From contig JAFEBY010000134.1 in assembly GCA_018242465.1 (NCBI GenBank), positions 1-43,592 on the forward strand: DNA of 43,592 nt, in the 5' to 3' direction. Positions 21,929-29,726 of the stretch are shown here, piece by piece (position 1 is the first letter of the stretch; every line of letters begins with the position of its first letter). The notes beneath the pieces are model-generated. The model saw nothing but the letters and a program-made list of their open reading frames with translations. It searched no databases and was not told the DNA's origin. The DNA comes from Pseudomonadota bacterium. Its GTDB lineage: Bacteria > Pseudomonadota > Gammaproteobacteria > Xanthomonadales > Xanthomonadaceae. Made by a program: the position numbers and the translations under genes.

Positions 21929-23211
21929 CGGCAGCTCTGCCAGACCTGGCGCCTCCATCGGGCGTCTTCGTACTCGGCATGCATCGTTCGGGTACTTCCG
22001 CGACCGCGGCCGCGCTTGCCGAATTCGGGTTTGCACTGGGCGATGAGCTGGTGCCAGCCGCCGTCGACAACCCGGAAGGCTACTTCGAACATGCCGATGC
22101 GGTGCGCATCAATGAGGCACTGTTGCACGGCCTCAATAGCGGCTGGGAGGATATCCGCGCTATGCCGCCGGAGTGGCTGCAGTCTGATGCCGCGGGGGAA
22201 GCTGTCGCGGCCATCGGCGAGCGCATGCTGCCGTTCTTCCGCGGACGCATCCCGTGGGCGTTGAAGGATCCGCGGATGTGCCGGGTGTTCCCGTTGTGGC
22301 GGCAGGCATTGGTGGCCAAGGGCATCGCGCCGGCTTGTCTCATTGCCATTCGCCATCCCGATGAAGTCGCCAGCTCGCTTGCACGCCGCGACGGTTTTGC
22401 GGCCGACTACTCGCATGTGTTGTGGCTGCGCCATGTCCTCGAATCACTGCGCGCCGCCGAAGGCTTGCCGTTGGAAGTGGTCGATTACGGCACGTTGGTC
22501 GCCGATCGCGGAAAGGCCTTGCGCGAGGCGCTGGTTCGCCTCGGTTTTTCCGGAGCCGACTTGCCGGTGCGCGATGCGGCGTCCGTGCGTCCCATGTTGA
22601 AACACAATGCCGTCATGGTCGATGGTGGGCTGCGCAGCGCGTGGTCTGCGTTGGCGACACAGGTCCATGGCGATCTGCTTGTGGCGGAGGCGGATTTCAC
22701 CGCGATCCTGCACAGGGCCACGGCGCGATTCGATGCACTGGCGTCGACACAGGGCCTGCCATTGGATGCGGTGGGCGCCATGGTCCGGGCCCGCGAAGAT
22801 GCGGCCCGTGTCATTCGTGATGGCGCGCTCGCGCAGGAAGCGCGTGCGGACAAGTTGCAGGCGCGACTGGACGAGACCGACGGTGTACTCGCACAGGAAC
22901 AGGCGCGGTCGCTGGACCGGTTGCAAGCTGCCCAATCGCTGCGGCAGGTGCTGGATGCCACGCAGTTGGCCTTCGCGGCGGAAGAGCGGCGTTCGCTCGA
23001 GCGATTGCAGGCAGCGGAAGCCCTGCAGACCACACTGGATGCAACGCAAGCGGCGTTCGCGCTCGAGGAGCAGCGATCGATCGCGCGCTTGCACGAGTTG
23101 CAAGCGAGCCAGACCGAATTGCGACACATACAATCGACACGCTGGTGGCGTCTGCGGATAGCGTTGGAGCGGTTGCTGGGGCGTAGCCGGGTACGCGGGG
23201 ACACGCATTGA
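21925..23211 (+). CDS. Sulfotransferase-family protein with C-terminal coiled-coil repeats
   Basis: The product is 428 aa. Residues about 12-260 form a sulfotransferase-like domain: the 5'-phosphosulfate loop GMHRSGTSA (18-26) and a 3'-phosphate motif RHPDEVASS (143-151). It would transfer sulfate from PAPS to a sugar hydroxyl. Residues 315-398 are three tandem 28-residue repeats (LD-A/E-T-x), exactly four heptads each and probably a coiled coil. The end, TRWWRLRIALERLLGRSR, is basic, aromatic and amphipathic and may bind membrane. Start GTG 21925 overlaps wzt; the stop overlaps the next ATG. Domain order resembles WbdD, an O-antigen capping enzyme with a coiled-coil ruler. The acceptor is unknown; other P-loop transferases are possible. 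Confidence 0.78.
   Translation: MTAALPDLAPPSGVFVLGMHRSGTSATAAALAEFGFALGDELVPAAVDNPEGYFEHADAVRINEALLHGLNSGWEDIRAMPPEWLQSDAAGEAVAAIGERMLPFFRGRIPWALKDPRMCRVFPLWRQALVAKGIAPACLIAIRHPDEVASSLARRDGFAADYSHVLWLRHVLESLRAAEGLPLEVVDYGTLVADRGKALREALVRLGFSGADLPVRDAASVRPMLKHNAVMVDGGLRSAWSALATQVHGDLLVAEADFTAILHRATARFDALASTQGLPLDAVGAMVRAREDAARVIRDGALAQEARADKLQARLDETDGVLAQEQARSLDRLQAAQSLRQVLDATQLAFAAEERRSLERLQAAEALQTTLDATQAAFALEEQRSIARLHELQASQTELRHIQSTRWWRLRIALERLLGRSRVRGDTH
22867..23118 (+). repeat. Three 84-bp tandem repeats in the sulfotransferase gene
   Basis: Units lie at 22867-22950, 22951-23034 and 23035-23118. Each starts with CTGGA and encodes 28 residues with matching positions: LD.T at the start, a centre of acidic and basic residues, then RL and a Q/A-rich end. 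DNA identity is partial, so they are old duplications. The unit length keeps both reading frame and heptad phase. Confidence 0.8.
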
Positions 23212-24815
23212 TGGTGATCCGCTGCCAGATCGATTCGATCGTGGTGAGGAACGGCAGGTGTTTCGGTTGGGGTTGGTGTCTCGACCCCGCCCAGCCCATT
23301 GCCGCGCTGGAACTGGAATTTCGGGGTGCACGCGGAAGTCGCGCGACGGTGACCTGCGTTCCCGGTAGCCGCCGGGAGGACGTCGGCACCGATTGGCCGC
23401 GAATCCCCCACGCGATGCACAGCGGCTTCCTGATCCTGGGAGATGTACCCGGGTTGGCCTTGCCCATCGAAGGTGCGCGCGTGGTCATCCGCCTGCGCGA
23501 CGGTACGCACTGTGAGCTCGATCTGCCTCTTCAGGCGCTGGCCGCGGCGGGGTTGGCGCGTGACGGAAGCGGCACGCCACTGTGGACTCGCGCCTTGGCC
23601 AAGCTGCGTCGTGACGGCTTGCGAGCGACGCTGTCGCGCGGTGGAGATCGCGCCCGGGCAGGGTTGGGGCGCATGCGTGCCTGGCCGACACGGATCGCGT
23701 GGTCGCTGCGGAAACCATCGGCGCAGGTCATCTTCGACCATGCCATGGGCGGCGGCGCCAATCGATTCGCGAAAGGACTTGTGGAGCGGCTGGCTGCCGA
23801 GGGCAGGCCGGTGCTGCACGTATCGCCGGTGCTGCATGACTTGCGCTACCAGGTCGCGATGACTTGGCGCGGCGACACCCATGCATGGATGGTCGATGAC
23901 GTGTCCGGCGTGTTGCGCCTGTTCAAGCCAGGGCAATCGATCGATGTCCACGTCAACGAATTGGTGTCGTTCGACGACCCCCTGGCTGTGGTGGAGTGGT
24001 GCGTGTCGCGGCGTGGGAACGCGGGATCGCTGACGGTTTACGTGCACGATTTTTTCGCCGCTTGCCCGGCATGGACCCTGATCGACGCCGATAACCATTT
24101 CTGCGGAATTCCGCTCGACATGCGCGTGTGTGAAACCTGCCTGCCGCGCAATGCAGCCAACACGATGGGCTATCGCGGTCCCGGTATCCCGGCATGGCGC
24201 GCGGCATGGCGGCGATTGCTGGAGCGCGCGGACACCATCGTCGCCTTTTCCGCGGCCTCGGTCTCTCTCCTGCATCGCGCCTATCCAGACCTGAGCGACG
24301 AAGCGGTCCGCATCGAGCCGCATGTCGTCGCGCCGATGACGGTACGCTTCCGCGCGCCGCCCGCGGGAGGCGACATCGTGGTCGGTGTCGCCGGCCACAT
24401 CAGTATTCCCAAAGGCGCGCTGATGCTGAAGGAGATGGCTGCGGTGATCCGTGAGCGTGCGCTGCCGCTGCGGATCGTGGTGTTCGGCACGCTGGAGCAG
24501 CACGACGAAGACGATGGCATCGAGGTCCTCGGGGAATACGCACACGCGGAATTGCCGGCGTTGATGGAGCGTCATGGGGTCTCGCTGGCCTTCCTGCCTT
24601 CGATCTGCGCAGAGACGTTTTCCTTCGTGACCGCCGAATACATGAGCATGGGCGTGCCGACGGCGGTGTTCCCGCAGGGTGCGCCCGCGGAACGCGTTGC
24701 CGGCTATCGTCGCGGGTTGGTGATCAGCAACGTGGATGCTGCGACTGCTGTGCATGAGATAATGGAATTTGCCGCACAGGGTTTCGCGCGGCCGCCTGCC
24801 ACCCGGGAGCCGTAA
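23211..24815 (+). CDS. Glycosyltransferase family 4-like protein with N-terminal accessory domain
   Basis: The product is 534 aa. Residues about 1-115 form a beta-rich accessory domain (GWGWCLDPAQPIAALELEF) of a type seen fused to polysaccharide glycosyltransferases. Residues about 170-520 look like a GT-B enzyme. VYVHDFFAACPAW with a CGIPLD...CETCL cysteine cluster is a pattern I recognise in O-antigen glycosyltransferases, and FLPSICAETFSFVTAEYMSMGVP is the nucleotide-sugar-binding motif with the conserved Glu. Probably cytoplasmic, extending the O-chain. The ATG overlaps the previous TGA (TGATG), and its own stop overlaps the next ATG. Confidence 0.83.
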   Translation: MVIRCQIDSIVVRNGRCFGWGWCLDPAQPIAALELEFRGARGSRATVTCVPGSRREDVGTDWPRIPHAMHSGFLILGDVPGLALPIEGARVVIRLRDGTHCELDLPLQALAAAGLARDGSGTPLWTRALAKLRRDGLRATLSRGGDRARAGLGRMRAWPTRIAWSLRKPSAQVIFDHAMGGGANRFAKGLVERLAAEGRPVLHVSPVLHDLRYQVAMTWRGDTHAWMVDDVSGVLRLFKPGQSIDVHVNELVSFDDPLAVVEWCVSRRGNAGSLTVYVHDFFAACPAWTLIDADNHFCGIPLDMRVCETCLPRNAANTMGYRGPGIPAWRAAWRRLLERADTIVAFSAASVSLLHRAYPDLSDEAVRIEPHVVAPMTVRFRAPPAGGDIVVGVAGHISIPKGALMLKEMAAVIRERALPLRIVVFGTLEQHDEDDGIEVLGEYAHAELPALMERHGVSLAFLPSICAETFSFVTAEYMSMGVPTAVFPQGAPAERVAGYRRGLVISNVDAATAVHEIMEFAAQGFARPPATREP

Positions 24816-25876
24816 TGGGAAAGACCGTTGCCTTCACCTCCGCCGCCACGAACTACCTGCCGAAGGTAAGGAAGCTGTTCGCGTCGCTGCGCCAGCACCA
24901 CCCTGAGTTCGAGATCGTGCTGGCGCTGGCCGACGAGGCCGGCAGCACCGTCGATTTCGAGCGCGAACCGCTGGACCGGGTCGTGACGATCGGCCAGCTG
25001 GACATCCCCGACAAGACCCGCTGGACGTATTTCCATTCCATCGTCGAGCTGGCGACCGCGATCAAGCCGTTCGCACTGATGAAGTTCCTTGACGAGCCGG
25101 GTGTCGACCGCGTGCTGTATTTCGATCCCGACATGGTCCTGTTCGATCGCCTCGACGACATGCTGGGCGCGCTGGACAGCGCCAGCGTGGTGCTGACGCC
25201 GCACCAGACGACACCCGAAACCACGCTCGACGCCATCCGCGACAATGAGATCAGCAGCCTCAAGCACGGCGTTTACAACCTCGGGTTTCTCGGCGTGCGC
25301 CCAACCGCTGAAGGCAAGCGCTTCGCGCGCTGGTGGGCAGACCGCATCTACCATTTCTGCATCGCCGACATTCCCGCCGGGCTGTTCACCGACCAGCGAT
25401 GGATCGATCTCGCGCCGGCGTTCTTCGACGAGGTTTCCATCCTCAAGAGCCCACGCTTCAATGTCGCCACTTGGAACATTTCGACGCGCAACTTCGAGGG
25501 CAGCCGCGAACGGGGCTTCCGCGTCCAGGGATTGCCGCTGGGCTTCTATCATTTCACCGGCTTCGACAGTGGTGCGCACCGGGTGATGGCGCAAAAAAAC
25601 GCGCCAGGCAACGCCGCGCTGATGGAACTGATCGACTGGTACACCGCCGAAGCACAGTTCGACGACCGCGATCCGGCGGCTGCGGTGCGCTGGAAATTCG
25701 GCAGCTATTCCGACGGGACGCCGATCCCGCTGGAGCATCGCCGCCTGTACCGGGCAAGGCCTGACTTGCAGCAGGCGTATCCCGATCCCTTCGCGGCCGG
25801 AAAACCGTCGCTCAAGGTCTGGATGGAAACGCAGGGGCCGCTCGAGCACCCGGAGTACTTTAAAAAAAAAGTCTAA
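24815..25876 (+). CDS. GT-A type glycosyltransferase ending at an A9 tract
   Basis: The product is 353 aa with a nucleotide-diphospho-sugar transferase fold. YFDPDMVLF (about 107-115) is the DxD metal/nucleotide motif, and KHGVYNLGFLGVRP plus TDQRWIDLAPAFF are GT-A acceptor-side elements. It is probably a cytoplasmic O-chain glycosyltransferase. The last codons read TTT AAA AAA AAA GTC TAA, a nine-A run (25862-25870). Adding one A, or a -1 slip, would remove the stop and fuse the protein in frame to the 49-aa ORF that follows. The start overlaps the previous stop (TAATG). Confidence 0.82.
   Translation: MGKTVAFTSAATNYLPKVRKLFASLRQHHPEFEIVLALADEAGSTVDFEREPLDRVVTIGQLDIPDKTRWTYFHSIVELATAIKPFALMKFLDEPGVDRVLYFDPDMVLFDRLDDMLGALDSASVVLTPHQTTPETTLDAIRDNEISSLKHGVYNLGFLGVRPTAEGKRFARWWADRIYHFCIADIPAGLFTDQRWIDLAPAFFDEVSILKSPRFNVATWNISTRNFEGSRERGFRVQGLPLGFYHFTGFDSGAHRVMAQKNAPGNAALMELIDWYTAEAQFDDRDPAAAVRWKFGSYSDGTPIPLEHRRLYRARPDLQQAYPDPFAAGKPSLKVWMETQGPLEHPEYFKKKV
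25862..25870 (+). other. Nine-adenine slippery tract
   Basis: A9 preceded by TTT lies four bases before a stop codon in GC-rich DNA. Slippage to A10, or -1 frameshifting, joins the upstream glycosyltransferase to the downstream small ORF. Confidence 0.8.
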
Positions 25877-26025
25877 TGGGCGGTGTGTTCACGAAGCTCG
25901 TGGAGACATCGTCCAACAGGTTCCTCGCGAGGCGGCGGTTGGGCACCGCGCTGCGTCTCTGTCGTGAATTGGGTGTCGCAGGTGCTATTCGGCATATCGC
26001 GACACGATTGAAAGGAAAGGATTGA
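25876..26025 (+). CDS. Small ORF (49 aa), possible detached glycosyltransferase C-terminal tail
   Basis: The ATG overlaps the preceding TAA (TAATG) and the TGA is followed at once by the next ATG, so it is fully packed within the operon. The product is basic with an amphipathic helical pattern (LARRRLGTALRLCRELGVAGAIRH), much like the membrane-binding tails at the ends of many O-antigen glycosyltransferases. It could be translated by itself or, after slippage in the A9 tract, as the C-terminus of the 353-aa enzyme. A sequencing error in the homopolymer would also explain the split. Confidence 0.5.
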   Translation: MGGVFTKLVETSSNRFLARRRLGTALRLCRELGVAGAIRHIATRLKGKD

Positions 26026-27225
26026 ATGAAGATCATCGAGGTGCCGACCGAGTGGACTTCCGCTGGACGAGTCTCCGGCCTGTTGCGTGCGATCCTCGCA
26101 GTGCCGGTTTCCGCGGGCAACGCCCTGCGCCTTCGCGTCAGCGTTGACGGACGCCTCGTCAACGAAGAACAGATGGCACGGCACCACGATGGTCGCGTGC
26201 ATGTCAACTTCAATACCCACCTGCTGGAAAACGGTCGCCGCAAGCTTGCAATCGAGGTCGAGTGTGCAAGCGCCATCTATGGGACCGCGACTGAAGTGGA
26301 GGTGGCCAGCACCGGCAAACTGGCGGGTGATGTGCGGGATGCGCTGGTTGCTGCCACTGTACCGGCGGTGTATCCAGGTGATTGCGACAGCAGCATTTAC
26401 CAGCCCGCCGCCAGCTTCGTGAGTTCCTGGATGGATCAACCGGATGCGGAAAGGCATGTCGAACGGATGCTTGCCGCAGGCGAGATCAGTGATGCCGAAG
26501 CGGGTCTGCTCCTCGACTTCCTGCGCGATGGCTTTGTGGTGCTGAACGACAAGCTTCCGGAGGCGATGGTCGCCGCTGCAAACGGCGCGCTCGACAAGGC
26601 TGTCGCGACGTCCTATCAGGGTTACCAGAACGGGTCGAGCCAACGCTTGGAGCAGATGCACGTGTCGTTCCCGGCGATCCGCGATATCTGGCTGCATCCA
26701 CCGATCCATCGCTTTCTGTCGCTGGTGTTCGGTGCCGAATCGCAGCCGTGCCAATCCCTGGTTTACGTCTTTGGCAGTCAGCAGGATGCCCATCAGGACA
26801 CGGTGCACCTGACGCCGTTCCCGGCGGGGATGATGTGTGGCGTGTGGATTGCATTGGAGGATGTCCGCCCGGATTCCGGCGAGCTGGCCGTCTATCCCGG
26901 AAGTCATCGCCTGCCGCGGGTGTACATGAAGGATGCCGGCGCGGCGAAAGTGCGTGGGGACTGGAAGGAGTTCGGCGAAAAAGTGGTGTCGACCTGGCGC
27001 AACTTGCTCAACGGCGGGAAATTTACATCGAAGAAATACCATGCCAAGAAGGGTGACATCTTGGTCTGGCACGAAAACCTGATGCATGAGGGCACCTTGC
27101 GGCGCAACACCGAACTGTCTCGACGCTCGGTGGTGACGCACAATTTCGCCAAGGGCGCCATCGTGTATTACGACTCGTCGGGTGATGTCGGCCATATTCA
27201 CGACCCAAACCACCAGAACCATTGA
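26026..27225 (+). CDS. Phytanoyl-CoA dioxygenase (PhyH) family protein
   Basis: The product is 399 aa. Residues about 160-390 form an Fe(II)/2-oxoglutarate dioxygenase: His256-x-Asp258 (AHQDTVHL), distal His354 (NLMHEG) and Arg366 for 2-oxoglutarate, with PDSGELAVYPGSH typical of PhyH. The first 150 residues are a separate beta-rich domain without a recognised family. No signal peptide, so cytoplasmic. In this operon it may hydroxylate a sugar, lipid carrier or acyl group of the polysaccharide; the substrate is unknown. It starts directly after the small ORF stop, and the lipoprotein gene follows 3 nt after its own stop. Confidence 0.82.
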   Translation: MKIIEVPTEWTSAGRVSGLLRAILAVPVSAGNALRLRVSVDGRLVNEEQMARHHDGRVHVNFNTHLLENGRRKLAIEVECASAIYGTATEVEVASTGKLAGDVRDALVAATVPAVYPGDCDSSIYQPAASFVSSWMDQPDAERHVERMLAAGEISDAEAGLLLDFLRDGFVVLNDKLPEAMVAAANGALDKAVATSYQGYQNGSSQRLEQMHVSFPAIRDIWLHPPIHRFLSLVFGAESQPCQSLVYVFGSQQDAHQDTVHLTPFPAGMMCGVWIALEDVRPDSGELAVYPGSHRLPRVYMKDAGAAKVRGDWKEFGEKVVSTWRNLLNGGKFTSKKYHAKKGDILVWHENLMHEGTLRRNTELSRRSVVTHNFAKGAIVYYDSSGDVGHIHDPNHQNH

Positions 27226-27228
27226 GAA

Positions 27229-27762
27229 ATGACCATGAAAACCACCAGACTCTTTCCGGTACTCATCCTCGCGGGACTGGTCGGTTGTAATGACCATCAG
27301 GACCACGCCGCTCGACAACAGGCCACCGGCAAGGTGGAAATGAGCATGAAGTCGACGAATGCGCGAATCGTTGCATTGAAGGCCAAGACCACCGACTGCA
27401 ACATCGAGAGAATCAATCACATCGACTTCGAGCCATCGACGCCGACCATCAAAGCGGGCCAGGCAGCAGTCGTTGACGGTTGGTTGATCGACGTTGCCCA
27501 CAAGACTGTGCCAGGAGATGTGTTGCTTCGCGTCGAAAGCGAGGCCGGCGACAAGGCGTGGGAACAGCCGGTGACGGCGTGGGGCGATCGCGGCGACATT
27601 GTCAGTAGCCGCGGCGGCGTGACGGAATACCAGAAGTCCGGTTTCACGACGCAGCTCGTTCTCGGCGCGCTGGTTCCTGGCGCGTACAACATTTACCTTG
27701 TCTATGGTCCTGCCGGCGAGCAGGTTGCCTGCGGCGTCGGACGACGCTTCTACGTCAAGTAA
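27229..27762 (+). CDS. Predicted lipoprotein of unknown function
   Basis: The product is 177 aa. The N-terminus is a lipoprotein signal peptide (MKTTRLFPVLILAGLVG/Cys20), and the mature protein begins CNDHQDH with a His/Asp-rich start. The body has a beta-sandwich look (residues about 60-177: VDGWLIDVAHKTVPGDVLLRVES, then GAYNIYLVYGPAGEQVACG), which could bind carbohydrate. No family recognised. It is the last gene of the export operon and might act at the periplasmic or outer membrane. ATG 27229 and ATG 27235 are both possible. Confidence 0.75.
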   Translation: MTMKTTRLFPVLILAGLVGCNDHQDHAARQQATGKVEMSMKSTNARIVALKAKTTDCNIERINHIDFEPSTPTIKAGQAAVVDGWLIDVAHKTVPGDVLLRVESEAGDKAWEQPVTAWGDRGDIVSSRGGVTEYQKSGFTTQLVLGALVPGAYNIYLVYGPAGEQVACGVGRRFYVK

Positions 27763-27920
27763 TGGCAGTCACACAGAAGCAGGACGTTGGCATCGGCATG
27801 GCTGGCTTTCATGGCGCATTTGCAACAAGCGCCAGTCATCGCCAATGAAGTCGTTGTCGGGGAGTTTGCTGGATATCTGTGCGGAAGAATCCGTGCTTGG
27901 GAGAAGTGGCCTTGGCTGGG
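27763..27920. other. Convergent intergenic region
   Basis: These 158 bp lie between the lipoprotein stop and the etfA stop. A weak hairpin (TGGCGC 27812-27817, GCGCCA 27829-27834) without a T-run is the only structure seen. No gene is supported. Confidence 0.5.
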
Positions 27921-28865
27921 TCAGGAGAGCTGTTGTTGGAGCTCGGGCAAAATCTGGAACAGATCCCCCACCAGCCCCACGTCCGCAATCTCGAAGATCG
28001 GCGCATCACCATCCTTGTTGATGGCGACGATCGTGCCAGCATCCTTGATGCCGGTCAGATGCTGGATGGCGCCGGAAATACCGACTGCAACGTATAGCTC
28101 CGGTGCGATGATCTTGCCGGTCTGGCCGACCTGCAATTCGTTCGGGACATAGCCGGCATCGACCGCTGCGCGTGAGGCGCCGACCGCCGCGCCGAGCTTG
28201 TCGGCGAGGTCGTAGATGATCTTGAAGTTCTCGGCACTGCCGACGCCGCGACCACCGGAAACCACGCGCTTGGCGCTCTGCAGGTCGGGGCGGTCGGACT
28301 TGCCGGCGGCCAGTTCGACGAAGCGCGTATGCGTGGGAAGAACGGCGTTGACGCTGGCGGCTTCTACCGTCGCGCTGCCGCCCTTGGCGGCTTCCGGCCA
28401 GGAAGCGGTGCGCACGGTGGCGACCACGACATGGTTTGCCGGTGCTTCGACGGTGACGATGGCGTTGCCGGCGTACATCGGGCGCTTGAAGGTATGCGTG
28501 CCTTCGACGGCCATCAGGTCGGAGACCTGGCCGACGTCGAGCAGGGCGGCGACCGCGGGCATCACGTCCTTGCCGAAGGTGGTGCTCGGTCCGAACACGT
28601 GGCTGTAGCCGTTCTTCGCGATCTCGGCGATCTGCGGTGCCAGCACCTGGGCGATGGCATGGGCGTTTGCCGCATTGGCAAGGGTCAGCACTTTGGCGAC
28701 ACCGGCGATCTGTGCGGCTTCGGCGGCGACGGCGTCGGGGGCATCGGACAATACCAGCACGTCGATGGCATCGGGTTTCAGTGCCTGTGCGGCCGACACG
28801 GTCTTGGCAGTGGCGGCATTGAGCTTGCCGTTCAGATGTTCGGCGACGACGAGAACCTTGGACAT
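27921..28865 (-). CDS. etfA: Electron transfer flavoprotein alpha subunit
   Basis: The product is 314 aa. It binds FAD and carries electrons from acyl-CoA and other dehydrogenases to ETF-ubiquinone oxidoreductase. The C-terminal FAD domain is complete: [58 protein letters not shown], and [24 protein letters not shown] 28865 overlaps the etfB stop (TGATG). etfA is the conserved boundary gene of the LPS locus in Xanthomonas, matching its place here. Confidence 0.97.
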   Translation of the reverse strand: MSKVLVVAEHLNGKLNAATAKTVSAAQALKPDAIDVLVLSDAPDAVAAEAAQIAGVAKVLTLANAANAHAIAQVLAPQIAEIAKNGYSHVFGPSTTFGKDVMPAVAALLDVGQVSDLMAVEGTHTFKRPMYAGNAIVTVEAPANHVVVATVRTASWPEAAKGGSATVEAASVNAVLPTHTRFVELAAGKSDRPDLQSAKRVVSGGRGVGSAENFKIIYDLADKLGAAVGASRAAVDAGYVPNELQVGQTGKIIAPELYVAVGISGAIQHLTGIKDAGTIVAINKDGDAPIFEIADVGLVGDLFQILPELQQQLS

Positions 28866-29611
28866 CACAGCAACCCCTTCTGCTTGAGTACGGCGACCAG
28901 TTCGGCCGCATCCTTGACCATCACGCCACGCTGGCGCTGGGCCGGCGGCGCGTATTGGGTGGCCTTGGGCGCGTCGGTGGCTGCGATCGCGAGATCGGCC
29001 AGCGGAATGGTGTCCAGGGGCTTGCTCTTGGCCTTCATGATGTCCGGCAACTTGATGAAGCGCGGCTCGTTCAGACGCAGGTCGGTGGTGACCACGGCCG
29101 GCAGATCGACTTCCAGCGTTTCCAGACCGGCGTCGACTTCACGGGTCACCGTCGCCTTGCCGCCATCGACCACCAGCTTGCTGGCGAAGGTCGCCTGCGG
29201 GCGGCCCCACAGGGTGGCCAGCATCTGGCCGGTCTGGCTGGAATCGTCGTCGATCGCTTGCTTGCCCATCAGGACCAGGTCAGGCTGCTCCTTCTCGATC
29301 AGCTTGAGGAAGGCACGGGCGGCGGCCAGCGGTGCCACGGCCCCGTCGGCGACCACGTGGATGGCGCGGTTGGCGCCCATGGCCAGCCCGTTGCGCAGGT
29401 GCGGCTGGGCATCGGCCGGGGCGATCGTGGCGACCACGACCTCGGTGGCCTTGCCGGCATCGCGCAGGCGCAGGGCCTCTTCCAGCGCGATGTCATCGAA
29501 GGGGTTGGCGGAGAGCTTGACGCCATCGGTGACGACGCCAGTGCCATCGGGCTTGACCTGCACGCGGACGTTGGCGTCCACCACGCGCTTGTAACCGACC
29601 AGGATTTTCAT
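28865..29611 (-). CDS. etfB: Electron transfer flavoprotein beta subunit
   Basis: The product is 248 aa. It starts MKILVGYKRVVDANV, has NPFDDIALEEALRLRD and the GKQAIDDDSSQTGQMLA AMP/FAD-proximal loop, then the LPAVVTTDLRLNEPR recognition segment. It forms the ETF heterodimer with EtfA, encoded next in the same operon. The gene is divergent from rmlB across 115 bp. A possible -10 (TAGAAT on the minus strand, 29639-29644) lies 27 nt upstream. Confidence 0.97.
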   Translation of the reverse strand: MKILVGYKRVVDANVRVQVKPDGTGVVTDGVKLSANPFDDIALEEALRLRDAGKATEVVVATIAPADAQPHLRNGLAMGANRAIHVVADGAVAPLAAARAFLKLIEKEQPDLVLMGKQAIDDDSSQTGQMLATLWGRPQATFASKLVVDGGKATVTREVDAGLETLEVDLPAVVTTDLRLNEPRFIKLPDIMKAKSKPLDTIPLADLAIAATDAPKATQYAPPAQRQRGVMVKDAAELVAVLKQKGLL

Positions 29612-29638
29612 GCACGGAACCTTGAACGAAACCCGTCC

Positions 29639-29644
29639 ATTCTA
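29639..29644 (-). promoter_or_regulatory. Possible -10 element for etfBA
   Basis: TAGAAT on the minus strand, 27 nt before the etfB ATG. No clear -35 match. Confidence 0.35.
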
Positions 29645-29690
29645 GCCGATGCTCATTGGGGCCTAGTAGAGAGCGTGACCGGCGGCCCAC

Positions 29691-29696
29691 TACAAT
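29691..29696 (+). promoter_or_regulatory. Possible -10 element for the rmlBACD block
   Basis: TACAAT 30 nt before the rmlB ATG. The -35 region is poor. Confidence 0.4.
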
Positions 29697-29726
29697 GGCA
29701 GTTCTTCGCATGACTGGAATTCGTGG

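Noticed and set aside
22485-24755. 756-codon open frame antisense to the sulfotransferase and glycosyltransferase genes
   Set aside because: It crosses two well-supported overlapping plus-strand genes and shows only Arg/His/Gln-rich low-complexity sequence.
27764-27850. 28-codon ORF overlapping the lipoprotein stop
   Set aside because: Starts with the TAATG overlap seen elsewhere but has no ribosome site of its own, no motif and ends in the convergent gap.
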